The notes: generated by a model from the letters alone, not told the origin. 64,000 bases of DNA from an uncultured Oscillospiraceae bacterium (GCA_910586535.1 CAJUHS010000001.1:248396-312395); one strand, 5' to 3'; positions 1 through 8,926 are shown, counted from the first letter of the stretch. Numbers and translations are program-made.

Positions 1-525
1 CATGTCAATGTAGTCGTCAACGGACTGAAACATTCCGCTGATTATTCCCTTGGGGTAGTTGTAAACGTCGTCTCCGGGGAAGAAGTCGATTCCCTCGCCG
101 CCGAGAACAAATGTGGAAAGATCATTGTAGCGGTTCTCCCATGTGGTCTGATAATATTTAACTGATCCGCCGTATTTCTGCTCGAACATTTCAAGCGCAA
201 CCGATTTGGACGCGCCGTTGCCGGAGGGGTTAATATCGTAATGGGCAAGCCATTTGATCTCTTTGTTTTCAAGCTCTACGTCCTGAAGCTGGGACATAGC
301 GTTTGCAAGGACTTCGTCCTCGCCCTCTTTAAGGCCTTCTTCGTTTATAGCGACTGTAGCCGCCGTTGTTGTGACAGCCTCGGAAGTGGTGGTAACTTCC
401 TCAGTGTTTCCGCCGCCGTTACCTCCGTCGCCTGTTCCCTGGTCGTCGTCGCCGCCGCAGGCAGCAAATCCTGCAGTCATTGCGAAAGCCATGATTCCTG
501 CAAGAATTTTCTTAGTGTTCTTCAT
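1..525 (-). CDS. ABC transporter extracellular solute-binding lipoprotein (N-terminal part, cut by window edge)
   Basis: Reading on the minus strand from an ATG at 525, an open frame runs off the left edge, so only about 175 residues are visible. The N-terminus MKNTKKILAGIMAF followed by hydrophobic residues and AACGG is a lipoprotein signal with the lipobox Cys near residue 23. A Gly/Asp/Thr-rich tether follows, then sequence typical of the start of family-1 solute-binding proteins (KWLAHYDINPSGNG, then a region on an aggregate of Trp/Tyr residues). A strong AGGAGGTT site lies at 531-538. It probably captures a sugar or oligosaccharide for an ABC importer outside the window; the neighbouring GH9 and esterase genes fit that. 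The substrate cannot be told from this part. Confidence 0.8.
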   Translation of the reverse strand, partial: MKNTKKILAGIMAFAMTAGFAACGGDDDQGTGDGGNGGGNTEEVTTTSEAVTTTAATVAINEEGLKEGEDEVLANAMSQLQDVELENKEIKWLAHYDINPSGNGASKSVALEMFEQKYGGSVKYYQTTWENRYNDLSTFVLGGEGIDFFPGDDVYNYPKGIISGMFQSVDDYIDM

Positions 526-833
526 TTAATAACCTCCTATTTTATTTTGCTGAGTCAACATATCTGCACTTTTTATTATAGCAAAATCCGTCATAAAAGT
601 CAACCAACAATTTAGATATTTTAGCAGTCATATATTATATGTTTTAAACAAAAAGACGTTTATTTTTCCCTTATACTCTGTCAATTTAACAAAAATGTAA
701 AAAAAATAATGAAAAAGCTTATCACTTTTGTGCATAAAATAATGTATAATTATATCAAAGAAAAAATCAGTCCGCACCGTATACTTTAAAAAGCATACGG
801 CGGATCTCCGGTACACGGAAAGGGGGTCGATCT
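526..833. other. Divergent intergenic region between solute-binding lipoprotein and GH9 genes
   Basis: No gene is visible. The region holds a consensus minus-strand promoter at 575-603. A TATAAT at 745-750 could be a plus-strand -10 for the GH9 gene, but no good -35 lies at the right distance. An imperfect hairpin (CCGTAT at about 777 with ATACGG at about 795) lies in the presumed GH9 leader. Confidence 0.5.
575..603 (-). promoter_or_regulatory. Promoter of the solute-binding lipoprotein gene
   Basis: On the minus strand a -35 TTGACT (598-603) and a -10 TATAAT (575-580) are separated by 17 bases, which is the ideal housekeeping sigma spacing. The expected transcript start is about 45 bases upstream of the ATG at 525. 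Confidence 0.75.
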
Positions 834-2450
834 ATGAGTAAAAAAATTGTTCTTAATCAGATCGGATATTGCCGCACCATGAACAAAACCGCCGCTTTTG
901 TCGGCATTGCGGACGACTTCTCAGTTGTGGACGCTCTGACCGGCAGAACCGTATTTCAGGCGGCGGCTGCCAAACCCGTTTCCGACAAAGCTTCGTCCGA
1001 TACTGTTTCGGTCATGGACTTTTCAAAGCTCGACCGCTGCGGAAGCTACTATATCCGCGCCGGCAGACGGCGTTCTCCCGTCTTTTCCATATCGGAAAAG
1101 CCTTACAGCGAACTGAAAACCGCGCTGCTGAAAGGGCTTTACTATAATCGCTGCGCTTCACTTGACAAGCGCTACGCGGGCGAATACGCCCACGAGTCCT
1201 GCCACACTGAACTTGTGCCCCTGTTCGACTCACCTGCGAAGCGGCTTGATGTAAGCGGAGGCTGGCACGATTCAGGAGGATACGGCAAATACACTGTTTG
1301 TACCTGCGTTACTCTCGGACATCTTCTGTACGCCTATATGCTGTTCCCGGAAAGCTTTACCGAAAGCACGGATATTCCTGAATCCGGCAGCGAAGTACCC
1401 GACATACTCAGCGAATGCCGCGTGGGGCTTGAATGGCTGCTTAAAATGCAGGCGCGGGACGGAGGAGTTTACCACAAGGTATCTTCCGTGAAAACAGTTG
1501 CCATTATTATGCCTGAAGACGACATTACGGAACAGTTCGTTTTCCCACGTTCACATCAGGCTGCCGCCTGTTTCTGCGCGGTAACTTCCCTTGCTTCGAG
1601 AGTGTTCCGAAGCGTTGACGGAGAATTTTCCGGCAGACTTCATGAGGCTTCCATAAACGCTTGGATATGGCTCATGAACAATCCGCACTACGAGCCTTTT
1701 GAGCCTCCTCCGACAACGGCGATAAGCGCGGCGGGCGACTTCTACGACAGCGATCCCGACGATGAGATGTTCTGGGCTGTGTGCGAACTGTACGAAACTA
1801 CTGGCGACAAGGCTTTCCACGATAAGATAATGTCTCTTTACGGGCACGTCAGCGCCACAGGCTTTGTGAACCGCGCAAACGGCGGCTTCGGAGCAGCTGC
1901 TTACCTTTTCGGAGAGCAGCCCAAAAACGAATTTGTGGAGCAATCCATAAGGCTTCAGCTCAGGATAAGAGCGGATAATCTGTACAGCCTGAGCCGCAAA
2001 AGCGGCTACGGTACGGCAAAAACCAAGGACGACTACATCCGCGGCAGCAATATGTACTCCATGACAGACAGCATCGTACTTATACTTGCCTATAAGATAT
2101 TCAAATGCGACGAATATTTACAGACCGTATGCGAGCAGCTAAATTACATTCTGGGGAAAAATCCTATGGACATATGCTATGTTACCGGTTTCGGAAGCAA
2201 ATCGGTAATGCACCCTCATCACCGTCCCTCAGAGGCGGACGAAACCGAAGAGCCTGTTCCAGGACTGCTTGTGTGCGGTCCGAACAAGGACGCCGACGAC
2301 GATTTCACCCACTGGAACATACCTGCGGAGGCTCCCCCCGCAAAATGCTATTATGATATCCTGTACAGCTATTCCACCAACGAAGCGGCTATATACTGCA
2401 ATTCCGCGGCAATCTTCGTTACAGGATACCTTGAATCTCTGAAAAGCTGA
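834..2450 (+). CDS. Glycoside hydrolase family 9 protein, cytosolic cellodextrinase-like, altered catalytic-base position
   Basis: The 538-residue protein begins directly with the Ig-like N-terminal domain of GH9 enzymes (about residues 3-85; MSKKIVLNQIGY) and has no signal peptide, so it probably acts in the cytoplasm on imported cello-oligosaccharides. The (alpha/alpha)6 catalytic domain follows (about 93-538). Recognisable GH9 elements are DVSGGWHDSGGYGKY near residue 146, PESGSEVPDILSECR, HPHHRPS near the C-terminus, and TNEAAIYCNSA, which carries the expected catalytic acid Glu. In characterised GH9 enzymes the first motif reads DAGD, where the second Asp is the catalytic base; here it is Gly149, with Asp146 retained. 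Good RBS (GGGGG before the ATG at 834). The start is clear because the Ig-like domain begins at once. It may be a weakened or repurposed enzyme. Confidence 0.88.
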   Translation: MSKKIVLNQIGYCRTMNKTAAFVGIADDFSVVDALTGRTVFQAAAAKPVSDKASSDTVSVMDFSKLDRCGSYYIRAGRRRSPVFSISEKPYSELKTALLKGLYYNRCASLDKRYAGEYAHESCHTELVPLFDSPAKRLDVSGGWHDSGGYGKYTVCTCVTLGHLLYAYMLFPESFTESTDIPESGSEVPDILSECRVGLEWLLKMQARDGGVYHKVSSVKTVAIIMPEDDITEQFVFPRSHQAAACFCAVTSLASRVFRSVDGEFSGRLHEASINAWIWLMNNPHYEPFEPPPTTAISAAGDFYDSDPDDEMFWAVCELYETTGDKAFHDKIMSLYGHVSATGFVNRANGGFGAAAYLFGEQPKNEFVEQSIRLQLRIRADNLYSLSRKSGYGTAKTKDDYIRGSNMYSMTDSIVLILAYKIFKCDEYLQTVCEQLNYILGKNPMDICYVTGFGSKSVMHPHHRPSEADETEEPVPGLLVCGPNKDADDDFTHWNIPAEAPPAKCYYDILYSYSTNEAAIYCNSAAIFVTGYLESLKS

Positions 2451-2469
2451 TATCCGTCAGAAAACAAAA

Positions 2470-2500
2470 GCCGTCCGCCGGAGCATACCTGCGGACGGGC
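2470..2500 (+). terminator. Hairpin between GH9 and esterase genes
   Basis: CCGTCCGC (2471-2478) pairs perfectly with GCGGACGG (2491-2498). There is no U-tract after it, so it is only a possible weak terminator or processing hairpin between two genes that may be co-transcribed. Confidence 0.35.
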
Positions 2501-2516
2501 ATTAAAGATAAAAGGA

Positions 2517-3827
2517 ATGATACATTTGAAGACAGTAACCAAAAAAAGGCTGTCCGCAATCGCGGCAGCGGCAATATGCGCGGCTGTGTTTGCTTCATGC
2601 AAAAGCGGCGCTCCCGACAGCGGAGACGCTTCTCAGAGCGTAACAGAAAGCGTCTCTGCCGGCACTCCCGAAGCTGTGACTATTGCTGCCGACCCTAATG
2701 CGGCGGAAACGGGAGTACCAGTAAATTTAGAGGAGGGAGTGTCCGATAAGATGTACGGCAGAGCGATCATGAGCGAGGGAAACAAAGTGCGGCTTGCCCA
2801 TGCGATGAAAAAAGCCCAAAACGGCGAAGAAGTGACTGTGGGGGTTATCGGCGGCTCGATAACCCAGGGAAGTTTGGCTTCATCCTCTGAGACCTGCTAC
2901 GCTTCACTGTTCAACAACTGGTGGCAGACTAAGTTTCCCGATGCTAAAATAAATTTTGTTAATGCCGGTATCGGAGGTACAAACAGCTACTTAGGCGTTC
3001 ACCGCGTGGACGAACATCTTTTAGCTTACAAGCCAGACGTGGTAATTGTGGAATTTTCTGTAAACGACACGGACAAGACCATGAATAAGTACTCCTACGA
3101 CAGCCTTGTGCGGAAAATTTTGTCCTGCGACAGCAACCCCGCTGTAATGCTTCTGTTTACCACCATGGAGGACGGTTCAAGCTTACAGGACGTCCACAAA
3201 GAGATAGGCAAGGCTTATGATCTGCCTATGCTGAGCTACCACGACGCGGTCTACCCCGAGGTCGCGGCAGGAAATCTCATCTGGAAAGACATTTCGCCCG
3301 ATAACATTCACCCCAACGACGCGGGTCACGATATCATAGGTCAGATAATTTCACGCTATCTGGACGGCGTTTACGACGAGCTTGACAGTATAACCGAGGA
3401 GCCTTCCCCATTTGCTGCGGAAGCTCTCACAAAAGATTATTACGTCAATGCAAAAATGCTCAGCGCGGCTGATGTCCCGTTGACCTCCTCCGAGGGCTTC
3501 GAGGTTGTGGAAAAGGATTTCTACGACCAGTTCCATAACAACTGGAAAACAACGTCGGGAGGTACGCTTACCTTTGACATTGAATGCAGGAATCTCGGTG
3601 TGTTCTTTTTGTGCACCACAGACGGCAAAAGCGGTACCTACGAGGTCTATGTGGACGGCGTACGCAAGGGCAAGCTTGAAGCCGATTTCACAGGCGGCTG
3701 GGGCAGCTACGGCATTACCAAGCAGGTAAAGCTTGCCAACGAGGTTGAAAAGCATACCGTAGAGATAAAGCCCGCCGAGGGCAGCGAGGACAAAGGCATA
3801 ACCATTTTCGGACTTATGGTTTCGTAG
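2517..3827 (+). CDS. SGNH/GDSL-type hydrolase lipoprotein, probable carbohydrate esterase
   Basis: A 436-residue lipoprotein: a hydrophobic signal ending VFASC (Cys28), a low-complexity tether to about residue 75, an SGNH domain at about 85-300, and a C-terminal beta-rich domain at about 310-436. SGNH blocks are GGSIT (nucleophile Ser114), NAGIGGT, EFSVND (Asn183) and DNIHPND (Asp262, His265), so all catalytic residues are present. Family members remove acetyl groups from plant polysaccharides; with the GH9 gene 66 bases upstream a role in hemicellulose or cellulose deacetylation is inferred. The AAAGG site at 2511-2515 almost touches the ATG at 2517, but is well spaced for an in-frame TTG at 2526, so the true start may be the TTG. 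A terminator follows. Confidence 0.85.
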   Translation: MIHLKTVTKKRLSAIAAAAICAAVFASCKSGAPDSGDASQSVTESVSAGTPEAVTIAADPNAAETGVPVNLEEGVSDKMYGRAIMSEGNKVRLAHAMKKAQNGEEVTVGVIGGSITQGSLASSSETCYASLFNNWWQTKFPDAKINFVNAGIGGTNSYLGVHRVDEHLLAYKPDVVIVEFSVNDTDKTMNKYSYDSLVRKILSCDSNPAVMLLFTTMEDGSSLQDVHKEIGKAYDLPMLSYHDAVYPEVAAGNLIWKDISPDNIHPNDAGHDIIGQIISRYLDGVYDELDSITEEPSPFAAEALTKDYYVNAKMLSAADVPLTSSEGFEVVEKDFYDQFHNNWKTTSGGTLTFDIECRNLGVFFLCTTDGKSGTYEVYVDGVRKGKLEADFTGGWGSYGITKQVKLANEVEKHTVEIKPAEGSEDKGITIFGLMVS

Positions 3828-3844
3828 AGAACAGCTGGCAAACC

Positions 3845-3880
3845 AAAGAGGATAGATTTTTACGTTCTATCCTCTTTTTA
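3845..3880 (+). terminator. Rho-independent terminator of the esterase gene
   Basis: A 12-bp stem (AAAGAGGATAGA at 3845-3856 with TCTATCCTCTTT at 3866-3877) is followed by a T-rich tail, 18 bases after the stop codon. Confidence 0.85.
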
Positions 3881-4077
3881 TTATTTCCCGGATAGACTTT
3901 TTGCTCGAATACAAACAGTAAGCTATGAATACTCCCGAATTTATGCACGAATTGATTTGGCGGATTGCAGTCCATGCTCACAATAAGTCAAGCGTACGCA
4001 TAGTACAGCAGATCGGCATTTATTATCGGTTCAATATTGCGGTTCCCACAGCTATCGCAGACAACCAGGAGTATGGC
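3881..4077. other. Unassigned intergenic sequence between convergent genes
   Basis: No convincing gene. On the minus strand one frame reads a short Cys-containing stretch (VCDSCGNRN) and, after a TGA, continues (LIVSMDCNPPNQF). This could be a decayed zinc-ribbon fragment, but it has no start or ribosome site and I recognise no family. Confidence 0.3.
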
Positions 4078-4110
4078 AAAAAAGGCTGCGCAGCAGTACG
4101 CAGCCTTTCA
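4078..4110 (-). terminator. Rho-independent terminator of the calcium ATPase gene
   Basis: A perfect 10-bp stem (AAAGGCTGCG at 4081-4090 with CGCAGCCTTT at 4099-4108) ends, on the minus strand, in a run of six T, about 55 bases after the ATPase stop codon. Confidence 0.85.
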
Positions 4111-4163
4111 AATTTAAAAAATACTTCTTTATCGTTTTCAGACTTTGGAGTACTCCGAATCAT

Positions 4164-6836
4164 TTATTTAAGTATGCATTGCAGCAGCGGCGCAAATACC
4201 GCAAAGCCCAGTCCAATTAAAAGCTGTTTTCCCGTCAGCGGAACGGTGCAGAAAATGACCTGCAGCCACGGCAGGTACAGCGCAGCAAAAATTACCGCCA
4301 CCGATACCATTACCGCCAGTATCAGCTTCTTGTTGTTCCCGTATGGGACTGTAAATATATTTTTCCGTTCGGATTTACACTCGAACACATGGAAAAGCTG
4401 GGACATAACAAGCGTGAACAAAGCCGCAGTCCGCGCTGCGGAAACGCTTCCGGTAAGAATATTTACCGCTGTGAAGCTTCCCAATGTACACAAACCGATA
4501 AGCACTCCGCGGAAAATTATCTTCTGCATGAGACCGTCCGAAAAAAAGCTTTCGTCCGATCTGCGCGGTGGCTTTTTCATGTTCTCCTTTTCGGGAGGCT
4601 CAACTCCCAGCGCAACAGCGGGAAGTCCGTCGGTAACAAGATTTACCAGAAGTATCTGAGTTGGAAGAAGCACCATCGGCATACCCATGATTATTCCCAG
4701 AAACATTGTCAGTACCTCGCCGATATTGCAGCTTAAAAGATAGCGGACAAATTTTCTTATATTGGCGTAAACGCCCCGCCCCTGCTCTACCGCTCCCACA
4801 AGGGTGGCAAAATTGTCGTCAAGCAGGACAACGTCCGCCGCCTGCTTGGTAACGTCGGTACCGGTTATGCCCATTGCGACTCCGATAGAAGCCTCCTTGA
4901 CCGCAGGAGCGTCATTTACTCCGTCCCCCGTCATGGTGACGATATCGCCCCGCTTTTTGAACGCACGGACTATCCTCAGCTTGTCGGCGGGATTTACGCG
5001 GGCAAAAACCGCAGTTCTGCCGATCACCTCATCAAGCTCTCCGTCGGACATTTTTGCAAGCTCCGCGCCTGTGAAAACAAGGTCTCCCTCGTGCATTATC
5101 CCCGCCTGACGGGCGACTGCCGCCGCTGTATTTTTGTGATCGCCCGTTATCATAACTGTCCTGATATGGGCGTTTCTGCAAAGCTTAACTGCCTGTCTTG
5201 CTTCGGGACGCGGAGGATCGAGCATTCCCTCCAAGCCGAGAAACACCATGCCGCTGTCAATATCCGAAGAACCGTTCAGCTCCTTTTTGCAAAGGGCAAG
5301 TACGCGCAGAGCCTTTTCGGTCATGCGGTCGTTGGCGGAAAGTATTTCACGACGCCTTGAAGCCGTCAGAGGAACGACGCCGCTGTCGGTAAGTACAAAT
5401 CCGCACTTGTCTAAGATAACGTCCACCGAACCCTTTGCGTACGCTGTGCTGCCTCCCGCTTCACTGTATATGACCGTCATACAGCGGCTCTCGCTGTCGA
5501 AAGGTATCTCGTCCAGCTTTTTTCTATCTGAGGCAAGCTTTTCGGCAGTTATTCCGCCCTTTGCCGCAGCTATCAGCAAAGCCGCTTCGGTGGGGTCTCC
5601 CGTAACAGTCCATTCGCCTCCCGCAGTAAGTCTGCCCCGTGACCTTGCGGAAATATCCTTTTTGGTACTTATAGCCGCGCTTGTGCAGAGCGTACCGCAT
5701 ATCAAAGTTTCACTGAGAACTTCGTCCGCAGCGGGATTTATACGGTTTCCCCCGCAGGTTATCTCTCCCGCTATTTTATATCCGTTTCCCGAAAAATCGT
5801 AATCCTTACCGCTGCCTATAGTACCGCCCGAACAGTACGCCTTTGTGACGGTCATTTTATTTTCGGTAACCGTTCCCGTTTTATCGGTGCATATCACCGA
5901 AGCGCAGCCCAAGGTCTCAACGGAATGAAGCTTGTGAACGAGAGCGTTTTTCTTTAGCATTCTGCTTACCGCAAGAGCAAGAGCTATAGTTACCGTTGCG
6001 GGAAGTCCCTCCGGAATAGCCGCAATGGCAATGGTGATACCCGTCATAAGCATATCGAAAACAGGCTCTCCGCGAAGTATACCCGCTCCCGCCACGGCAG
6101 CGCACACCACAAGGCATATTACCGCTATTATTTTTCCAAGCTCTGCAAGCCGCTTCTGCAGAGGAGTCATCTCCTCCTCTATCTCGGTGAGCATTCCCGA
6201 TATCTTACCCATTTGCGCGTTTATTCCCGTAGCTATTACCCGTGCTTCCGCCGCGCCTTTGGTTATAACGGTACCGCTGTAAACGATGTTGGATTTTCCT
6301 ATGGAATTGTCCTCGTCGAAGGCGCTGCCGGCTTCCTTGTGAACTCCGGCGGATTCGCCTGTGAGAATGCTTTCCTCGGCAAAAAGTCCCTTTGCTTCAA
6401 GCAGTACCGCGTCTGCCGGAACTTTGTCCCCTGCCTCAAGCCTTATTATATCGCTTGGTACAAGCTCCGCTGCGGGAACGGAAACAAGCGTGCCGTCCCG
6501 ATAGCATTTTGCCGACGGAGCCGTCATGCTTTTAAGAGCAAGAAGCGTTTTTTCGGTTTTGTACTCCTGAGCAAAGCCCAGCACTGCATTAAGCAATACG
6601 ATTATGATTATAGTCACCGCATCGTATATTTCGCCAAGGAAAAATGACACTACTGTCGCCGCAAGGAGTATCATTATCATAACGTCGCGGAACTGTCCCA
6701 GAAATATCCTCAGGGGACGGGCTTTTTTTTCTTTTGCAAGTGTGTTAGCGCCGTGCTTTTTAAGGCGCTCCTCCGCTTCGGCGGAGCTTAGTCCCTTTTT
6801 GGGGGAAGAATATGGCTTATCAAGGATCTCAAGCAT
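4164..6836 (-). CDS. P-type calcium-transporting ATPase (type IIA/PMCA-like)
   Basis: An 890-residue membrane cation pump. Visible motifs are the actuator TGES, the phosphorylation motif CTDKTGTVTENKM, GDGVNDAPA of the P domain, the M4 motif PEGLPATV and the M6 motif NLVTDGLPAVALG. The M4 Glu and M6 Asn/Asp match the calcium-binding residues of SERCA, so calcium export is likely. The family N-terminal domain is intact (SSAEAEERLKKHGANTL), with about 8-10 membrane helices. The open frame extends upstream to 6917, but AAAAGAGGT just before the ATG at 6836 and the usual family N-terminus fix the start there. The gene is monocistronic, with its own terminator. Confidence 0.93.
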   Translation of the reverse strand: MLEILDKPYSSPKKGLSSAEAEERLKKHGANTLAKEKKARPLRIFLGQFRDVMIMILLAATVVSFFLGEIYDAVTIIIIVLLNAVLGFAQEYKTEKTLLALKSMTAPSAKCYRDGTLVSVPAAELVPSDIIRLEAGDKVPADAVLLEAKGLFAEESILTGESAGVHKEAGSAFDEDNSIGKSNIVYSGTVITKGAAEARVIATGINAQMGKISGMLTEIEEEMTPLQKRLAELGKIIAVICLVVCAAVAGAGILRGEPVFDMLMTGITIAIAAIPEGLPATVTIALALAVSRMLKKNALVHKLHSVETLGCASVICTDKTGTVTENKMTVTKAYCSGGTIGSGKDYDFSGNGYKIAGEITCGGNRINPAADEVLSETLICGTLCTSAAISTKKDISARSRGRLTAGGEWTVTGDPTEAALLIAAAKGGITAEKLASDRKKLDEIPFDSESRCMTVIYSEAGGSTAYAKGSVDVILDKCGFVLTDSGVVPLTASRRREILSANDRMTEKALRVLALCKKELNGSSDIDSGMVFLGLEGMLDPPRPEARQAVKLCRNAHIRTVMITGDHKNTAAAVARQAGIMHEGDLVFTGAELAKMSDGELDEVIGRTAVFARVNPADKLRIVRAFKKRGDIVTMTGDGVNDAPAVKEASIGVAMGITGTDVTKQAADVVLLDDNFATLVGAVEQGRGVYANIRKFVRYLLSCNIGEVLTMFLGIIMGMPMVLLPTQILLVNLVTDGLPAVALGVEPPEKENMKKPPRRSDESFFSDGLMQKIIFRGVLIGLCTLGSFTAVNILTGSVSAARTAALFTLVMSQLFHVFECKSERKNIFTVPYGNNKKLILAVMVSVAVIFAALYLPWLQVIFCTVPLTGKQLLIGLGFAVFAPLLQCILK

Positions 6837-6875
6837 ACAAATACCTCTTTTATACAGAAAATATCGGGTCGGCCT

Positions 6876-6899
6876 TGTCCGATAAATAATATTCGGACA
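6876..6899. promoter_or_regulatory. Inverted repeat in the calcium ATPase leader, possible operator
   Basis: Perfect 7-bp arms TGTCCGA and TCGGACA are separated by a 10-base AT-rich centre, about 40 bases upstream of the ATPase start. It could be a repressor site or an RNA hairpin; nothing here distinguishes the two. Confidence 0.35.
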
Positions 6900-7149
6900 G
6901 GCGGAAAAATAGAACAAAGAGGTTTTTATGCCATGACATTTTAAGCATTTTTTTATTAATATATTTTACTTGCGGTAATTAATTTTATTATTATGACAAT
7001 CAAAATGCAAACAAGAGCAAGTCAGAGCCTGCGCCGTTGCAGACCATTGTTTAATATTTTTATGATCATATATCATCGTATTATTGTTTTTGATTTTGGA
7101 AAATTTTTTGTATAAAGAGTTTGACACTTTAAAACAGAAAACAATACAG

Positions 7150-7181
7150 TTGCCGGTATCTTTTTCCAAAGATACCGGCAA
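7150..7181 (-). terminator. Strong 14-bp hairpin downstream of the AraC-type regulator gene
   Basis: TTGCCGGTATCTTT (7150-7163) pairs perfectly with AAAGATACCGGCAA (7168-7181) around a four-base loop. It lies about 60 bases beyond the stop of the regulator gene, but lacks a run of T, so it may be a weak terminator or an mRNA-end stabiliser. Confidence 0.5.
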
Positions 7182-7241
7182 TCATTTAATCAGATGTATT
7201 TGTTCTTATAACAATATTTTTGAAAAACTTCTGTATTGCCA

Positions 7242-8108
7242 TCAGCCTTTCTTTTCGACCGATATCCAAATTTCGCCTTTGTAGGTATCGGTGGGGTAAA
7301 CCTCCAGATCGAAGTTTCCCGCGGGCTTATAGGTGGAAGAGGGGAAAAATTCCGCGAATATCTTATGCCACGCCTGCTGGATTTTTTCCTCGCTCAGACC
7401 GTCGATCCCGAAAACAGCCCATTCCGCCGCGGGAACGTCAACGACCTTGTAGCCGTTCGGAACGTCTCCGCCCGCATATTCCGCACCGATAAGATATGGG
7501 AAATCCTTTACCACGGTTGAATCCTCCATGCACATTCCCACAACGCTTCCACCAAGAACGCCGTCCTTTTTGCAGTTTTCAGAAAGATACTTCACCGTTC
7601 CGTCGCCGTGGCATTCTGTCCAGAATGCGGGAATGTCGCTTCTGCCCTGAATGTCCTCAACCTTTTTAAAGCGCTGCTCCTTTGCAATAATTTTAAACGC
7701 TTCTTTTTTCATGATTTTGTAGTCCATAGAACTACCGCCTTTCACCGATATTGACACGGAAAGCCTTGCAAAGGATCTGACAGGCGCGCCGTTTTTCCTG
7801 ACGTCGCTTGGGGTGATACCATGAAACCGCGCAAAGGCTCTTGTAAAGCCCTCGGGCGAGTCATAGCCGTACTTCAGAGCAATGTCGATAATTTTTTCGT
7901 CCGTCGAAAGCAGTTCGCTTCCGGCAAGAGCAAGCCTGCGGCTGCGGATATATTCTCCGACTGTAAAACCGCATAGTATGGAAAAAATTTTTTGAAAATA
8001 AAAGCTCGATACGTTCATTTCCTGAGCTATTCGTTTGTAATCCACCGGCTCGCAGATGTGTTCTTCGACATAGTCAACGGCTTTCTGAAAGCTTTTTATC
8101 CAATCCAT
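7242..8108 (-). CDS. AraC-family regulator with GyrI-like effector-binding domain
   Basis: A 288-residue protein with an N-terminal AraC-type double helix-turn-helix (about residues 8-105; the second helix region includes IALKYGYDSPEGFTRAFARFHGITPSDVRK) joined to a C-terminal GyrI/SOUL-like small-molecule-binding domain (about 128-288). This is the Rob/MarA-like architecture, in which binding of a drug-like or peptide effector controls transcription. The gene stands alone on the minus strand; no obvious target is adjacent. The start at 8108 is preceded by GGGAGGT. Confidence 0.88.
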   Translation of the reverse strand: MDWIKSFQKAVDYVEEHICEPVDYKRIAQEMNVSSFYFQKIFSILCGFTVGEYIRSRRLALAGSELLSTDEKIIDIALKYGYDSPEGFTRAFARFHGITPSDVRKNGAPVRSFARLSVSISVKGGSSMDYKIMKKEAFKIIAKEQRFKKVEDIQGRSDIPAFWTECHGDGTVKYLSENCKKDGVLGGSVVGMCMEDSTVVKDFPYLIGAEYAGGDVPNGYKVVDVPAAEWAVFGIDGLSEEKIQQAWHKIFAEFFPSSTYKPAGNFDLEVYPTDTYKGEIWISVEKKG

Positions 8109-8467
8109 TTGCCAGACCTCCCTGTCTGTTTACAGTATACTGCATTGTGCGGCAGTCTTCTTGACTTATTCTGCACAGTTTGGTCGGGTACGGTAATTCC
8201 GTAAATTGCGGCGGTTCAGTATCCGAACCTCAAATCTGCACATATGCTGCGCGGCTGAAATACCGCATATTTAAATTCTTAGATTTCCTGCGTATTTCAT
8301 TATCCGGCATAAGCTCATCTCCGCTGTCTATATGTGCTTATTATAGCATTAAACATTGTTTCCGTCAACGGAGGAAAAACTTCCGCGTAAGTTTTTCTTT
8401 TCCGCACAGACTGATACAATGAGGTAATGCTTTGTCTGCGAAATTTCGGTATTCAGTTTTTAGTATA
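8109..8467. other. Intergenic region, no convincing gene
   Basis: On the minus strand a TATACT inside the palindrome CAGTATACTG (about 8135) may be the -10 of the AraC-type gene. A 26-codon minus-strand frame (starting MPDNEIRRK, near 8311) has a GGAG site but no recognisable homology. The rest is featureless. Confidence 0.35.
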
Positions 8468-8926
8468 TTAATTTTCTGCGGCCATTTCCCTGCGCGCCTG
8501 TTCCGCCTGACTGCAGGTCTGCCTGAAATAATACAAGTCCACCTGCTTGGAAATTGTATCCTTTAAAGTTTCTGCGCGGGAAAGCCCTCGAAATATGAGA
8601 CGCTTGTGCGGAGTGTATATCACTATCGTACCGTAACCTAAAAGCTTGCCTGCAACGCCCTGTTCGCACGACGCGCTTTTTACCGCACAAAGCGGTACCG
8701 ACACCTTTTCATTACGCACGCAGGAGTCGGTGACTGTTAATCCTCCGGGACTCACGGCGCTGAACCCGTAAATTATCAGCGCTCCGCATACTGACGCGCC
8801 GAGCTGCCATACGCCCGATAATGCTAAAATTAAAAGTCCTGCAAGTCCCCATAAAATGTAAGGTATAAACGCCGCCGAACTTGTCTTGCAGGAAAAAATA
8901 ACTGTCTCTGCGGATTTGTCAGCCAT
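8468..8926 (-). CDS. Small membrane protein with bacterial PH (bPH2) domain
   Basis: A 152-residue protein with two membrane segments (about residues 18-37 and 40-56), then a bPH2-type domain (about 60-125), recognised by the sequence LLGYGTIVIYTPHKRLIFRGL near residues 94-115. Such proteins have a short hydrophobic hairpin followed by a membrane-associated PH-fold domain; function is unknown. It has its own consensus promoter (8979-9007) and lies divergent to a small XRE regulator gene, which may control it. Confidence 0.72.
   Translation of the reverse strand: MADKSAETVIFSCKTSSAAFIPYILWGLAGLLILALSGVWQLGASVCGALIIYGFSAVSPGGLTVTDSCVRNEKVSVPLCAVKSASCEQGVAGKLLGYGTIVIYTPHKRLIFRGLSRAETLKDTISKQVDLYYFRQTCSQAEQARREMAAEN

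Larger units (their letters stand above)
6837..7241. other. Intergenic region upstream of the calcium ATPase gene
   Basis: No gene is visible. It holds the ATPase leader with a 7-bp inverted repeat (TGTCCGA at 6876-6882, TCGGACA at 6893-6899) and, further right, the strong 14-bp hairpin after the AraC-type gene. Between them the DNA is AT-rich. Confidence 0.5.

Noticed and set aside
3925..4736. Overlapping plus-strand open frames (244 and 115 codons)
   Set aside because: They are shadows of the calcium ATPase on the other strand and run through its terminator.
8230..8320. A 26-codon minus-strand frame beginning MPDNEIRRK
   Set aside because: It has a GGAG site, but is too short, without homology or context, to call a gene.
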